Assembly (NCBI RefSeq): GCF_001013905.1
Contig: NZ_LN831790.1
Coordinates: forward strand, 6,958,001-7,022,000
DNA: 64,000 nt
Origin: Streptomyces leeuwenhoekii
Lineage (GTDB): Bacteria > Actinomycetota > Actinomycetes > Streptomycetales > Streptomycetaceae
Reading direction: 5' to 3'
Shown here: one piece after another, positions 51,273-60,543 of the stretch
Position numbering within the stretch: the first letter of the stretch is position 1
Layout: every line of letters starts with the position of its first letter
Program-made: the position numbers and the translations under genes
Notes under the pieces: generated by a model
What the model saw: only the letters and a program-made list of their open reading frames with translations
Databases searched by the model: none
What the model was told of the DNA's origin: nothing

Positions 51273-51632
51273 GTGACCGCCGCCGTCCCCGCCGCCAGCA
51301 GCCGCGACCTGCCTCACCCGGCACACGAGGAGATCCGGCTGGAGGGGGTGCTGCACGCGCTCGCCGACCCGATGCGGCTGCGGATCGTGCGCGAGCTCGC
51401 CGCCGACGGCGAGGAGCTCTCCTGTTCGCACTTCGACCTGCCGGTCACCAAGTCCACCACCACCCACCACTTCCGGGTGCTGCGCGAGAGCGGGGTGATC
51501 CGGCAGACCTACCGGGGCACGGCCAAGATGAACGCGCTGCGCAGGGACGACCTAGACGACCTTTTCCCCGGCCTGCTCGACGCGCTGCTGGCCGCCGCCG
51601 CCCGCCAGTCGGCCCGGCTCGGCGGCGGATGA
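51273..51632 (+). CDS. ArsR-family winged-helix regulator
   Basis: 119-aa ArsR/SmtB-type regulator. GTG at 51273 with GGAG upstream; longer in-frame forms back to 51240 lack a binding site. The winged helix is at about residues 20-90: LEGVLHALADPMRLRIVREL, LPVTKSTTTHHFRVLRESGVI with the recognition helix, then a wing TYRGTAKMNAL. No canonical metal-binding Cys pair (CxC) is present; a single Cys (SCSHFDLP) remains, so it probably senses an electrophile or redox state rather than metal. The 3' end overlaps the end of the convergent NCS2 gene by 81 bp. Confidence 0.85.
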   Translation: MTAAVPAASSRDLPHPAHEEIRLEGVLHALADPMRLRIVRELAADGEELSCSHFDLPVTKSTTTHHFRVLRESGVIRQTYRGTAKMNALRRDDLDDLFPGLLDALLAAAARQSARLGGG

Positions 51633-52949
51633 ACCACCCCTGGCGGGCAGGTGGTTGAAGAGCAGGTTCAGCACGATCGCGGTCAGGCAGCCGGCGCTGA
51701 TGCCGCTGTGCATCACCGTCTGGAACCAGTCCGGGAACCGGTCGTAGACGGTCGGCACGCCCACCGGCAGCAGTCCCACCGCGACCGAGACGGCCACCAC
51801 GGTCAGGTTGTGGCCGCCCGCGAAGTCGGCCCGCGCCAGCGTGCGCAGCCCGCTCGCGGCCACCGTCCCGAACATCACCAGGCCCGCACCGCCCAGCACC
51901 GGCGCGGGTATCGCCGCCACCACCGCGCCCAGCTTGGGCAGCAGGCCCAGCAGGACCAGGATCCCGCCCGCCGCGGCGACGACCCACCGGCTGCGCACCC
52001 GGGTCATGCCGACCAGACCCACGTTCTGCGCGTACGCCGTGTACGGGAAGGTGTTGAAGACACCGCCGAGGACGGTCGACAGCCCGTCCGCGCGCAGGCC
52101 GTCCGCCAGCGACCTCGGCTCCACCTTCCGGTCCGTCATCTCGCCGACCGCGATGAAGTCGCCCGTCGTCTCGGTCATGCACACCAGCGCCACCACCAGC
52201 ATCGACACGATCGCCGACGTCTCGAACACGGGCGCGCCGAAGTGGAACGGGGTGCTCACGCCGAGCCAGTCGGCCTCCGCCACCCGGCCGAAGTCGGTGA
52301 ACCCGAACGGCACCGCGACGGCCAGCCCGACGGCGATGCCGATCAGCACCGCGATCCGGCTCAGGAAGGCGGGTCCGAACCGCTGCACGGCCACCACCAC
52401 GGCCAGCACGAAGGCGGCCAGCGCCAGGTTCTCCGGCGCCCCGAAGTCCCCGGCCCCCGAGCCACCCGCGGCCCAGTTGCCCGCCACCGGCAGCAGCGAG
52501 ACACCGATGATCAGGATGACCGTGCCGGTGACCAGCGGCGGGAAGAAGCGCAGCAGCCTGCCGAAGACCGGCGCCAGCAGCATGATCGCGAGACCGGCGA
52601 CGATCACCGACCCGTAGATCGCGGGCAGCCCGCCGCCCGTCGTCCCGATCAGTACCATCGGTGACACCGCCGCGAACGTACAGCCCTGCATGATCGGCAG
52701 CCGTATGCCGAAGCGCCAGAAGCCGACGCACTGGATGAGCGTGGCGATGCCGCACACCAGCAGATCCGCGGTGATCAGATACGCCAGGTCGGCGGGGGGC
52801 AGCTTCATCGCCCCGCCGACGATCAGCGGGACGGCCACCGCGCCCGCGTACATGGCGAGCACATGCTGGAGGCCGAAGGCGGCCAGCCGCCGCACGGGCG
52901 GGACCTCGTCGACGGGGTGCGCGGGACGCGCGGGTGCGGTCGGGGCCAT
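51552..52949 (-). CDS. NCS2-family xanthine/uric acid/uracil permease
   Basis: 465-aa nucleobase:cation symporter-2 with about 12-14 membrane segments. ATG at 52949. FGLQHVLAMYAGAVAVPLI opens the protein, GCTFAAVSPMVLIG and GIATLIQCVGFWRFG follow, and the NCS2 signature lies around FPYTAYAQNVGLVGMTRV. A conserved Glu precedes TTGDFIAVGE in the substrate site. Purine (xanthine/urate) specificity is likely for this bacterial clade, which would complement the molybdenum hydroxylase at 3.6-7.2 kb if that enzyme uses purines. The C-terminus overlaps the antisense arsR 3' end by 81 bp. Confidence 0.88.
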   Translation of the reverse strand: MAPTAPARPAHPVDEVPPVRRLAAFGLQHVLAMYAGAVAVPLIVGGAMKLPPADLAYLITADLLVCGIATLIQCVGFWRFGIRLPIMQGCTFAAVSPMVLIGTTGGGLPAIYGSVIVAGLAIMLLAPVFGRLLRFFPPLVTGTVILIIGVSLLPVAGNWAAGGSGAGDFGAPENLALAAFVLAVVVAVQRFGPAFLSRIAVLIGIAVGLAVAVPFGFTDFGRVAEADWLGVSTPFHFGAPVFETSAIVSMLVVALVCMTETTGDFIAVGEMTDRKVEPRSLADGLRADGLSTVLGGVFNTFPYTAYAQNVGLVGMTRVRSRWVVAAAGGILVLLGLLPKLGAVVAAIPAPVLGGAGLVMFGTVAASGLRTLARADFAGGHNLTVVAVSVAVGLLPVGVPTVYDRFPDWFQTVMHSGISAGCLTAIVLNLLFNHLPARGGSSAAEPGRLAGGGGQQRVEQAGEKVV

Positions 52950-53099
52950 GGGCGCTCCTGGGCTGCGGGTGAGGGAGGAAACATCCGAACAGCCAGAGAC
53001 CGTAGGCCGCTTGAACAGTTTGTTGATTTCCAGGGTGTTGCCGCCGTGTGTCGGGCCCGCCGGGCGGTTCCGCGCCGGGGTCACACCGCCGGTCCGGGG

Positions 53100-54494
53100 T
53101 CACACCGCCCGGTCCGGGGCTCCCGTCCGCGCCGCCGCCAGCAGCGATTCCCAGTCGGGCAGCTTGACCACGCCGCGCCCCAGCGAGGCGCCGAGCTCCG
53201 CCTCGGCCCGCTCGATGGCCCGCCACCCCGCCCACTCGACCGGCTCGACTCCCTCCGCGCGCAGCAGCGGCAGCGGATCGGCGGACACATCCCCGCCCGG
53301 CACGAGCGCGGGGGCGTCCGCGAGCAGCGATGCCACGGTCTCCTTGGCGCACGGGCGGTTGCTGCCGATGACGCCCGTCGGACCCCGCTTGATCCAGCCG
53401 GCCACGTACTCACCGGGCGCCACGGCACCCGCCCGCAGGACGCGCCCCGCCCGGTGCGGCACCGTGCCGCTCGCCGCGTCGAAGGGCAGACCGTCCAGCG
53501 GCACCCCGCGGTACCCCACCGACCGCAGCACCAACTGCGCCTCGATCTCCTCGTACCGGCCCGTGCCGGTCACACCGCCGCGTCCGTCCGGCGCCGTCCG
53601 CTCGAAACGCACGGCCCCCACCCGTCCGGCGTCCGCGAGCAGCGCGACGGGACGCAGGAAGAAGCGCAGGCTGATCCGGCGGGCGCCACCGGGCGCGGGG
53701 GCCCCGGCCCAGCCGCGCAGCACCTCCACGTTGCGGCGCTGCGTGGCGGGCAGCCCCGCGGGGTCGGTGTACGCCGGATCCAGTGCCAGTTCGGCCGGGT
53801 CCAGGACGACGCCGGTGTCCGGCAGGGCGCCCAGTTCGCGGAGCTCCTTGGTGGTGAAGCGGGCCTGGGAGGGGCCGCGCCGGCCGACCATGTGGATGCC
53901 GGTCACCCGGCTGGCGGCGAGTGCCGTCAGCGCCGCCTGCGGCATGTCGGTCGGGCTCAGTTCGGCCACGCCGCGTGCGAGCATCCGCGTGACGTCCACG
54001 GCGACGTTGCCCACCCCGATGACCACCGCCGACCGGACGTCCCGTACGAAGCGGTCGGCGGGGACGCCCCGCCGCTCGGGCGGGGCCGAGCGCCCGGCGG
54101 AGTCCGGATGGGCGCTGTACCAGGAGACGAACTCGGTCGCCGACCAGCTCCCCGGCAGGTCCTCGCCGGGAATCCCCAGGTGCCGGTCGGTCGCGGCCCC
54201 CACGCAGTACACCACCGCGTGGTACAGCTCCCGCAGCCGGGCGGCCGGTACGCCCCGCGGCCCCACCTCCACACCGCCGAGGAAACGCACCCGGTCGTGC
54301 TCCAGCACCGCGCGCAGACTGTGCTGCAGCGACTTGATCTTCTCGTGGTCCGGGGCCACGCCGTACCGCACCAGCCCGTACGGGCACGGCAGACGGTCCA
54401 GGACGTCGACGTACGCCTCGCCCTCCTGCTGGACGAGGCTCTGGGCGACGTAGCATCCGCTCGGTCCCGAGCCCACGACGGCGACACGCAGCAC
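53100..54494 (-). CDS. FprA-type ferredoxin-NADP reductase
   Basis: 464-aa FAD/NADPH oxidoreductase of the adrenodoxin reductase/FprA group, transferring electrons from NADPH to ferredoxin, often for cytochromes P450. The GTG at 54494 (VLRVAVVGSGPSG) has AAGGAGG upstream; the 20-residue longer frame is rejected. FAD motif GSGPSGCYVAQSL, CPYGLVRYGVAPDHEKIK, NADP region GVGNVAVDVTRML with the RRGP basic motif, and the C-terminal ATG equivalent GWIKRGPTGVIGSN. No P450 or ferredoxin gene lies nearby. Confidence 0.9.
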   Translation of the reverse strand: MLRVAVVGSGPSGCYVAQSLVQQEGEAYVDVLDRLPCPYGLVRYGVAPDHEKIKSLQHSLRAVLEHDRVRFLGGVEVGPRGVPAARLRELYHAVVYCVGAATDRHLGIPGEDLPGSWSATEFVSWYSAHPDSAGRSAPPERRGVPADRFVRDVRSAVVIGVGNVAVDVTRMLARGVAELSPTDMPQAALTALAASRVTGIHMVGRRGPSQARFTTKELRELGALPDTGVVLDPAELALDPAYTDPAGLPATQRRNVEVLRGWAGAPAPGGARRISLRFFLRPVALLADAGRVGAVRFERTAPDGRGGVTGTGRYEEIEAQLVLRSVGYRGVPLDGLPFDAASGTVPHRAGRVLRAGAVAPGEYVAGWIKRGPTGVIGSNRPCAKETVASLLADAPALVPGGDVSADPLPLLRAEGVEPVEWAGWRAIERAEAELGASLGRGVVKLPDWESLLAAARTGAPDRAV

Positions 54495-54646
54495 GGCGGC
54501 CTCCTTGCCGAGGGATCTCCCGGAGCGCGGGAGATCGCCGGTGGTTCCCAGCATCCCACCGCGCGGCCTGCGCTGTCAGGGTGCCGCGTACGGCGGGGGC
54601 GCGTGTTTCGTTCGTACGGATGTGATGATGCGGTTACGTTGCGTGT

Positions 54647-55165
54647 GTGCTTGAAGCATCCTGTCTTCATCATGACGCCCTCCACCTCTCCGGCCGCTGC
54701 CCGGCGGACGCCACGGTGTCCGTACGGCGCGCCTGGACGGTCCGGCAGGGCTCCGGCGCGGTGACGTGGTTCGAGATCCTGCTCGTCTTCGGTGACGGGG
54801 CCCGGGTCGAGGCGCTCGCCGCGGTGTCCGAGGAGGGCGTCTGCCTGGAGGACGTCCGGGGCCGCCCGGGGCTGGCGCTGGAGGACCTGGCGGTGCTCGC
54901 CGAGTGGCTGGAGGGACCGCTGGCCGACGCGTGCGCGCCGCCGGAACCCGGCGCGCCCGGCGCGCGCCGCGCCCGGCCCGCGTGGCCGCGCGGCAGGGAG
55001 GGGCGACGGCTCGCCGCCCGGGAGTACCGCGCGGCGCAGGAGCGGGGCGCCGACCCCGTCCTCGCGGTGATGCGCGCGACCGGGTACAGCCGCCGTACGT
55101 CGCTCCGGCTGATCGGACAGGCCCGCGACGAAGGCTTCCTGACACCCCGCCGGGCGCGGCGCTAG
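54647..55165 (+). CDS. DUF6214 family protein
   Basis: 172-aa Streptomyces-type DUF6214 protein. GTG at 54647 is the longest start; GTG 54716 (VSVRRAWTVRQG) begins the conserved part, so the true start may be either. Conserved segments: WFEILLVFGDGARVEALAAV, VRGRPGLALEDLAVLAEWLEGPL, RPAWPRGREGRRLAAREYRAAQERGADP and a C-terminal helical ATGYSRRTSLRLIGQARDEGF. The last part looks like a helix-turn-helix-like DNA-binding element. Function unknown; not found in a clear operon. Confidence 0.78.
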   Translation: MLEASCLHHDALHLSGRCPADATVSVRRAWTVRQGSGAVTWFEILLVFGDGARVEALAAVSEEGVCLEDVRGRPGLALEDLAVLAEWLEGPLADACAPPEPGAPGARRARPAWPRGREGRRLAAREYRAAQERGADPVLAVMRATGYSRRTSLRLIGQARDEGFLTPRRARR

Positions 55166-55216
55166 CCGGCCCGCACGGCAACTTCCGGCCCCGCCCCCGC
55201 GGGCGGTGTCACGGCG

Positions 55217-55870
55217 TCACAGCATCGTGCGCATCCGCGTGATCTCGCTGGTCTGCTGGGCGACCACGTCGTCGGCCATCTCCTCGATCTGCACGTTGTT
55301 GCCCTGGGCCTTCACGTCCGTCGCCATCGTGACGGCGCTCTCGTGATGGGTGATCATCAGGGTGAGGAAGAGCCGGTCGAACGCCTCGCCCCGGGCCGCC
55401 CGGAGCTTCTTCAACTGCGCCTCGGTCGCCATCCCGGGCATCGCGGAGTGGTCGTGGCCGCCGTCCGTCTCCTTCTCGCCGTGCTTCTTCAGCCAGCCCC
55501 GCATGGCCGTGATCTCCGGTCCCTGGGCGGCGCCGATCCGCTCCGCGAGCCGCTTCAGCCGTGTCGAACCGGCGTGCCGGGCGGCGAGTTCGGTCATCTC
55601 CAGCGCCTGGGAGTGGTGCTGGATCATCATCCGGGCGTAGGCGACGTCCGCCGAGTTGGGCGAGTCGTCGTCGGCACGGTGCCGTTCGGCGTCCTGCGCG
55701 GACAGCGTCCGGTTGGCCTCTCCGGGCTTGCCCGGCGCGATCACCGAAGGCCCGTCCCCCGCCGAGGACTTCGCCGTCGAACCGGAGTCGCAGGCTCCGA
55801 GCCCCAGCACGGCCAGGGCGGCCAGCGAGGCCGTGACGAGCGACGCGCGCGACGCGGGGCGGAAGAGCAC
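55217..55870 (-). CDS. DUF305 lipoprotein
   Basis: 217-aa lipoprotein with a DUF305 ferritin-like four-helix fold. The GTG at 55870 (VLFRPASRASLVTA) has AGGAGG upstream; the longer frame to 55966 is rejected. The lipobox is LGLGAC with Cys near residue 27. Two copies of the family motif: MMIQHHSQALEMTELA and MITHHESAVTMATDV, each with a His pair suited to metal binding. A His-rich linker (GGHDHSAMPGM) lies between. The family is often linked to copper handling. Divergent from the LVIVD-repeat gene at 56075; the pair is a common neighbour arrangement. Confidence 0.87.
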   Translation of the reverse strand: MLFRPASRASLVTASLAALAVLGLGACDSGSTAKSSAGDGPSVIAPGKPGEANRTLSAQDAERHRADDDSPNSADVAYARMMIQHHSQALEMTELAARHAGSTRLKRLAERIGAAQGPEITAMRGWLKKHGEKETDGGHDHSAMPGMATEAQLKKLRAARGEAFDRLFLTLMITHHESAVTMATDVKAQGNNVQIEEMADDVVAQQTSEITRMRTML

Positions 55871-56074
55871 AACGACCTCCTGTGACGGGCGGGACGGGGG
55901 GCACCTCATGAGTCGCTTCACCAGGGCCATGACCGTCCTAGCACGCTTCTGCGTGTCACTGATCAAAAAACTTCATTACGTGCACGCTACCCCCTGTTGG
56001 TATGTGCATGGCGAGACGATACTGCCGGAGTGCGTGAACCGTTCCGACGTGAACGGACGTAGGGAGGAAAAACA

Positions 56075-57577
56075 GTGATCCTGTTGCACGACCCCCGAAC
56101 GCGGCGCAGACGCCTGGGCGTCGCGGCCGCCGCCGCCGGACTACTGTCCGCGCTGCTCACGGCCGGGCCGGCCGTGGCGACCCCCGACCCCGGGGACGCC
56201 CCGGCGAAGCCCAGGGAGGTGTCGAAGAGCGCCCAGGCCGAGGCCCGACAGGCCATAGCCGGCGGCGACATACCCGCCCAGGACGCGATCGTCCACTCGG
56301 CCAACATCGAGCATCTGGCGAACGTCCCCAAGGACGCCCTGCCGGGCACCAACTCGGACCTCGCCTTCCAGGGGAAGTACGCCTTCGCCGGGAACTACGA
56401 CGGTTTCCGCGTCTTCGACATCAGCAATCCGAAGGCGCCCAAGACGGTCGCCCAAGTCCTCTGCCCGGGCTCGCAGAACGACGTCTCCGTCTCCGGCGAC
56501 CTGCTGTTCCTGTCGACCGACTCCTCGCGCAGCGACAGCAGTTGCAACAGCACCACGCAGCCCGCGACCGAGAAGTCCTCCTGGGAGGGCATGAAGGTCT
56601 TCGACATCAGCGACAAGCGGAACCCGAAGTACGTCGCCGCCGTCGAGACCGCCTGCGGCTCGCACACCCACACGCTGGTGCCCGAGCGCCGCAACGTCTA
56701 CATCTACGTGTCCTCGTACTCGCCGAGCGCCGCCTACCCCGACTGCCAGCCGCCGCACGACGGCATCTCCATCATCAAGGTGCCGCGCAGCGCCCCGGAG
56801 GAGGCGGCGGTCATCGACTTCCCGGTGCTCTTCCCCGGTGAGGGACCGGACGGCGGCGGCAACCCGGGCGCGCCCACCAACCCGGGCGTCTCCAAGACCA
56901 CCGGCTGCCACGACATCACGGTGCTGCCCTCGAAGGACCTGGCCGCGGGCGCCTGCATGGGCGACGGCATCCTGTTCTCCATCGCGGACCCCGAGCGCCC
57001 GAAGGTGATCGACCGGGTGCAGGACAACGTCAACTTCGCGTTCTGGCACTCGGCGACCTTCAACCAGAAGGCGAACAAGGTCGTGTTCACCGATGAGCTG
57101 GGCGGCGGCGGCGCGCCGACCTGCAACGCGGAGATCGGCCCCGACCGCGGCGCGGACGGCATCTACGACATCGTCGGCAAGGGCGACCGGCGCAAGCTCG
57201 TCTTCCGCAGCTACTTCAAGATCCCGCGGCACCAGGCGGACACCGAGAACTGCGTGGCCCACAACGGCTCGCTGATCCCGGTCAAGGGCAAGGACCTCAT
57301 GGTCCAGGCGTGGTACCAGGGCGGTGTCTCGGTCTGGGACTTCACCGACTCCTCGCGCCCGAAGGAGATCGCCTACTTCGAGCGCGGCCCGCTGTCCACG
57401 GAGAACCTGGTCACCGGCGGTTCCTGGTCGGCCTACTACTACAACGGGTACATCTACTCGAACGACATGGCCAAGGGCTTCGACGTCCTGAAGCTCGACG
57501 ACCGGCGCACCGACCCGGCCCAGCGGGTCCACCTGCGCGAGCTGAACGTCCAGACGCAGCCGGACTACTTCGACTGA
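56075..57577 (+). CDS. Secreted LVIVD-repeat beta-propeller protein
   Basis: 500 aa, GTG at 56075 behind GGAGGAAAAA. A signal peptide with RRRR motif covers about residues 1-35 (possible Tat). Blades read FRVFDISNPKAPKTV, MKVFDISDKRNPKYV, ILFSIADPERPKVID and VSVWDFTDSSRPKEIA, the LVIVD pattern. His-rich segments (THTLVP, CHDITV, WHSATF) and several Cys suggest metal or disulfide structure. It is extracellular or cell-surface, of unknown function. It converges with the TetR gene downstream, whose 3' end it overlaps by 13 bp. Confidence 0.85.
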   Translation: MILLHDPRTRRRRLGVAAAAAGLLSALLTAGPAVATPDPGDAPAKPREVSKSAQAEARQAIAGGDIPAQDAIVHSANIEHLANVPKDALPGTNSDLAFQGKYAFAGNYDGFRVFDISNPKAPKTVAQVLCPGSQNDVSVSGDLLFLSTDSSRSDSSCNSTTQPATEKSSWEGMKVFDISDKRNPKYVAAVETACGSHTHTLVPERRNVYIYVSSYSPSAAYPDCQPPHDGISIIKVPRSAPEEAAVIDFPVLFPGEGPDGGGNPGAPTNPGVSKTTGCHDITVLPSKDLAAGACMGDGILFSIADPERPKVIDRVQDNVNFAFWHSATFNQKANKVVFTDELGGGGAPTCNAEIGPDRGADGIYDIVGKGDRRKLVFRSYFKIPRHQADTENCVAHNGSLIPVKGKDLMVQAWYQGGVSVWDFTDSSRPKEIAYFERGPLSTENLVTGGSWSAYYYNGYIYSNDMAKGFDVLKLDDRRTDPAQRVHLRELNVQTQPDYFD

Positions 57578-58284
57578 CCCCGTGGACCGCCCGGCCGGCC
57601 GTCCCGGTGACCGGCCGGCCGGCACTCCGGTGCGGTCCCGGTCGCGAAGAACCGTGACAGATCCCTGTCGCACGTCCCGCCGGACGCTCCCGCGTCCGGC
57701 GGGACACCCATCTCCCAGTCGAGCCGGTAGCGCTTGAACAGCTCCGCCCGCAGCACCGGCACGGGCATCGGCACACCCGGCACCAGCGCCGCGTACACCG
57801 CGCCCATCAGCAGCGCGCGCAGCATCGGGTAGTCGCTGTCGACGTCCCGGGAGCCGTGCCGGGCGACGGTGTCCCGCAGCAGCTCGGCCAGGCGCCGCTG
57901 CTCCGGGCACGGGACGAAGCCCTCGGCCTGGAGCAGGCCGGCCATGTGCTGGCGCATCAGCACCGGCCGGTCACGGGCCAGCCCCAGGATCGCGTCGATG
58001 GCCCGCGCCATCCGCTCCCGCCCGTCCTCGGCGTGCGGCTCCCGCTCCAGCGCCTCCTCCAGCGTGCGGTGCATCAGCCGGTGCACGGCGGACTGGACGA
58101 GGTGGCGCTTGCCGGGGAAGTAGTACGACACCAGCCCGCGGGCCGAGCCCGCCCGGTCGGCGATGTCGCCGAGCGTCGTCGCGTCGTAGCCGCGCTCGCC
58201 GACCAGTTCCACGGCGGCCTGGAGCAGCCGCTCCTTCGAACGCCTCCGCAACTCTTCATTGACCGAGGCGCTGCGCGGGGACAT
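57565..58284 (-). CDS. TetR-family regulator
   Basis: 239-aa TetR regulator. ATG at 58284 (MSPRSASVNEELRRRS) with AGGAGT upstream; the upstream in-frame extension of 160 residues is Arg/Gly junk. HTH about residues 15-60: RLLQAAVELVGERGYDATTLGDIADRAG (quoted in part), GLVSYYFPGKRHLV. The ligand domain continues to about residue 200, then a disordered tail. A palindrome 16 bp upstream (58300-58320) suggests autoregulation. The next gene across the divergent spacer is a urea transporter, a possible target. Confidence 0.83.
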   Translation of the reverse strand: MSPRSASVNEELRRRSKERLLQAAVELVGERGYDATTLGDIADRAGSARGLVSYYFPGKRHLVQSAVHRLMHRTLEEALEREPHAEDGRERMARAIDAILGLARDRPVLMRQHMAGLLQAEGFVPCPEQRRLAELLRDTVARHGSRDVDSDYPMLRALLMGAVYAALVPGVPMPVPVLRAELFKRYRLDWEMGVPPDAGASGGTCDRDLSRFFATGTAPECRPAGHRDGRPGGPRGQSK

Positions 58285-58666
58285 CCTGGAAACTCCTGCG
58301 TTGACTGGCTGCCAGCCAACTATACTCAACGCATCCGGTCCGGCCCCTGGCGGGCCTGGTCCGGGTTGCCGTCCGCCTCGGGCGACGCGGGGGATCGTCC
58401 GGGGCGGCGGCCCCGCCTGCCCGCGGTGCCGTCTCCCGCCCGCGGCGTTCCCGCCTTCCGGCCGCCCTTCCTCCGCTCTCCTCTCCCTCCGCGGCTTCTG
58501 GCTTCTCCTTCTCCCTCCCCGCTTCCTCCCCGCTCGCCGGCTCGCCTCCCGGTGGCCCCCGTGCGCGCCCCCGCGTCTTGTGTCCGGTGCGCCCGGCACG
58601 CTATATCGTATGGCGGAAAGAGAATGTCGCTTAGTGGAAGCTTTCTCTGGGAGGCGTGAGCGGGAC
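58285..58666. other. Divergent spacer with pyrimidine-rich tract
   Basis: 382 bp between the TetR gene and the urea transporter. It holds the palindromic operator at 58300-58320, a TATACT box shortly after (58321-58326), and from about 58430 to 58560 a strongly pyrimidine-biased tract (TTCCTCCGCTCTCCTC-type) on the + strand. Closer to the transporter, TATATCGTATGG (58602-58613) could be a promoter element. No gene. Confidence 0.5.
58300..58320. promoter_or_regulatory. Palindromic TetR operator
   Basis: Arms GTTGACTGGC and GCCAGCCAAC flank a central T; nine of ten pairs match. It lies 16 bp upstream of the TetR ATG, next to a -10-like TATACT (58321-58326). Confidence 0.6.
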
Positions 58667-59689
58667 GTGCGACGGTCGGATGAGGCCCGGTGGCGGCGTC
58701 CGCAGACGGGCCCGGGTGCCGGGGTGGAGGTGCTGCGCGGCCCGGCGCAGGTGATGTTCCTCGCCAACGCGTGGACGGGCGCCGTCTTCTGCCTGGCGCT
58801 CTGCGTGGCGGACTGGCGCTACGGCGCGTACGGACTGGGGGGCGCCGCTCTGGGCACTGGTGCCGCACGCCTGCTGGGCGTGGCCCGCGACCGGGTGGAG
58901 ACGGGTCTGGAGGGCTTCAACTCCTGCCTCGTCGCCCTGTGCTTCGCGGTCTTCCTCGACGCGGGCCGGCTGTCCACGGTGCTGCTCGCTGCGGCGGGCT
59001 GCGCCGTGGTCACGGTCGTCACGGCGGCGGTGGTCCGGCTGCTGCGGGTGTGGGATCTGCCGCCGCTCACCCTGCCGTACTGCCTGCTGGCGGGTGCGGT
59101 GACGGTCGCCGCGCCCGGGTTCCGGCGGATCTGGCCGCACGGCGACAGCCTCGCCGCCCTCCCCCGCGCCGCCTCGGGGCCGACCTTCCTGCGCCCGGAA
59201 GAGGTGTGGCGGGCCTTCTTCCGCAACGTCTCCCAGGTCTTCTTCCTGGACCGCTGGTACGTGGGCGCGCTGCTGCTGGCGGGCGTCTTCCTGGCGAGCC
59301 GGGTGGCGGGACTGGTGGCCTGCTGCGGCAGCGCGACGGGCATCCTGACCGCCTGGGCGCTCGGGGCGCCGGCCGCGCGGATCGCCGACGGCACCATGGG
59401 CTGCAACGCGGTGCTCGTGGCGCTCGCGCTGTGCGGTGTGTTCCTGGAGGCGACGCGGGCCACGCTGCTGTACGCGCTGCTCGGCGCGGCGACCGCGACC
59501 GCGGTGACACCGGCGGTCGCCGGCCTGCTCGCCCCCGCCGGCGGCCACGCCTTCACCTGGCCGTTCGTCCTGACGACGTTCGGCTTCCTGCTCGCCGCCC
59601 GTTCCTTCCCGCGCCTGACCGGGCGGGGCCCCGGCCCGGGCGAGGCGGCCCCGCCGTGGCGGGTCTCCGCGCCGGTGCCCTCCGCGTAG
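58667..59689 (+). CDS. Urea transporter (UT family)
   Basis: 340-aa channel-type urea transporter. The GTG at 58667 has GGGAGG 13 nt upstream; longer in-frame forms are poorly supported. About ten hydrophobic segments: VMFLANAWTGAVFCLALCVA, GFNSCLVALCFAVFLDAG (the UT signature with the Asn/Ser pore residues), LPYCLLAGAVTVAA, then a second half with NVSQVFFLDRWYVGALLLAG and GCNAVLVALALCGVFLEA. The two GxNxxLVALC repeats, one in each half, are the hallmark. Urea uptake or exchange is likely. No urease genes are in the window. Confidence 0.87.
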   Translation: MRRSDEARWRRPQTGPGAGVEVLRGPAQVMFLANAWTGAVFCLALCVADWRYGAYGLGGAALGTGAARLLGVARDRVETGLEGFNSCLVALCFAVFLDAGRLSTVLLAAAGCAVVTVVTAAVVRLLRVWDLPPLTLPYCLLAGAVTVAAPGFRRIWPHGDSLAALPRAASGPTFLRPEEVWRAFFRNVSQVFFLDRWYVGALLLAGVFLASRVAGLVACCGSATGILTAWALGAPAARIADGTMGCNAVLVALALCGVFLEATRATLLYALLGAATATAVTPAVAGLLAPAGGHAFTWPFVLTTFGFLLAARSFPRLTGRGPGPGEAAPPWRVSAPVPSA

Positions 59690-59738
59690 GCCGCGCGAGC
59701 CCGGCATGGTGCGAACGAGGGGTTCTAGGTGTGCTGTT

Positions 59739-60467
59739 CTAGGCGGCCGGGTCCCGCTGCGAGGGGAGTTCCTCGCTCCGGGCCGCGGGCGGCGCCTCGG
59801 AACGCCACCGCCGGTGCAGCGGGACCGCCACCGCGACCACCAGGGCCCCCAGCAGCCAGCCGCCCACGACGTCGGAGGGCCAGTGGACGCCCAGCCACAC
59901 CCGGGTCAGGCCGACGCCGGCCACGGAGACCACGGCCGCGGTCAGCGCGGCCAGGCGCGCCGCGCGGGCCGCGCCGTGGCGGTGGAGGAGCCACAGCAGC
60001 AGACCGCAGACGAGCGCCGCCGTCATGGCGTGGCCCGACGGGAAGGCGGCGTAGTGGGCGCTGTCCACGGGGTCGGGCCACACCGGCCGGGGGCGGCCCA
60101 CCGCCGCCTTCAGTGCCTGTTGCAACAGGCTGCCCAGCGCGCAGGTCGCCGCCAGCCAGGCGGCCGTCCACCACGCCGCGTGCCGCAGCCCCAGCCACAG
60201 GGCCACCGCCGCGCACAGCAGCCGCATCGTCCAGGGGTCCCAGACCCAGTCCGTCAGGATGCGGAAGACCCGGGTGACGCCCTCTTCCTCCACCGCCCAG
60301 CGGTGCGTGGTGCGGGAGATGTCGCCGTCCAGGGCGATCAGCGGGCGCCACTCGGCCGCGACGAGGCAGAGCAGCACCGCGGAACACGCCGCGAGGATCC
60401 AGGCGGCGCGGAAGGCGGTACGGGACCGCGGCGGGCGGGGCGGGGAATGGGCGGGCGAGGTGTGCAT
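59739..60467 (-). CDS. PAP2-family membrane phosphatase
   Basis: 242-aa integral membrane PAP2 lipid phosphatase. ATG at 60467. Motif 1 KAAVGRPRP, motif 2 PSGHAMT, motif 3 SRVWLGVHWPSDVVGG-like (here TRVWLGVHWPSDVVGG); the three together form the acid phosphatase site facing the outer side. Six hydrophobic helices, starting AAWILAACSAVLLCLVAAEW. It probably dephosphorylates a lipid such as undecaprenyl pyrophosphate or phosphatidic acid. A Pro/Ser-rich C-terminal tail is likely cytosolic. Same strand as the M56 protease upstream, 76 bp apart. Confidence 0.88.
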   Translation of the reverse strand: MHTSPAHSPPRPPRSRTAFRAAWILAACSAVLLCLVAAEWRPLIALDGDISRTTHRWAVEEEGVTRVFRILTDWVWDPWTMRLLCAAVALWLGLRHAAWWTAAWLAATCALGSLLQQALKAAVGRPRPVWPDPVDSAHYAAFPSGHAMTAALVCGLLLWLLHRHGAARAARLAALTAAVVSVAGVGLTRVWLGVHWPSDVVGGWLLGALVVAVAVPLHRRWRSEAPPAARSEELPSQRDPAA

Positions 60468-60543
60468 GGAGCGATCCTCGCCGAACGTCGGGTCTCCGGG
60501 CCACTCCCGGGCCCGCGGGCCGCGTGGCGGACCGGCGGGCCGG

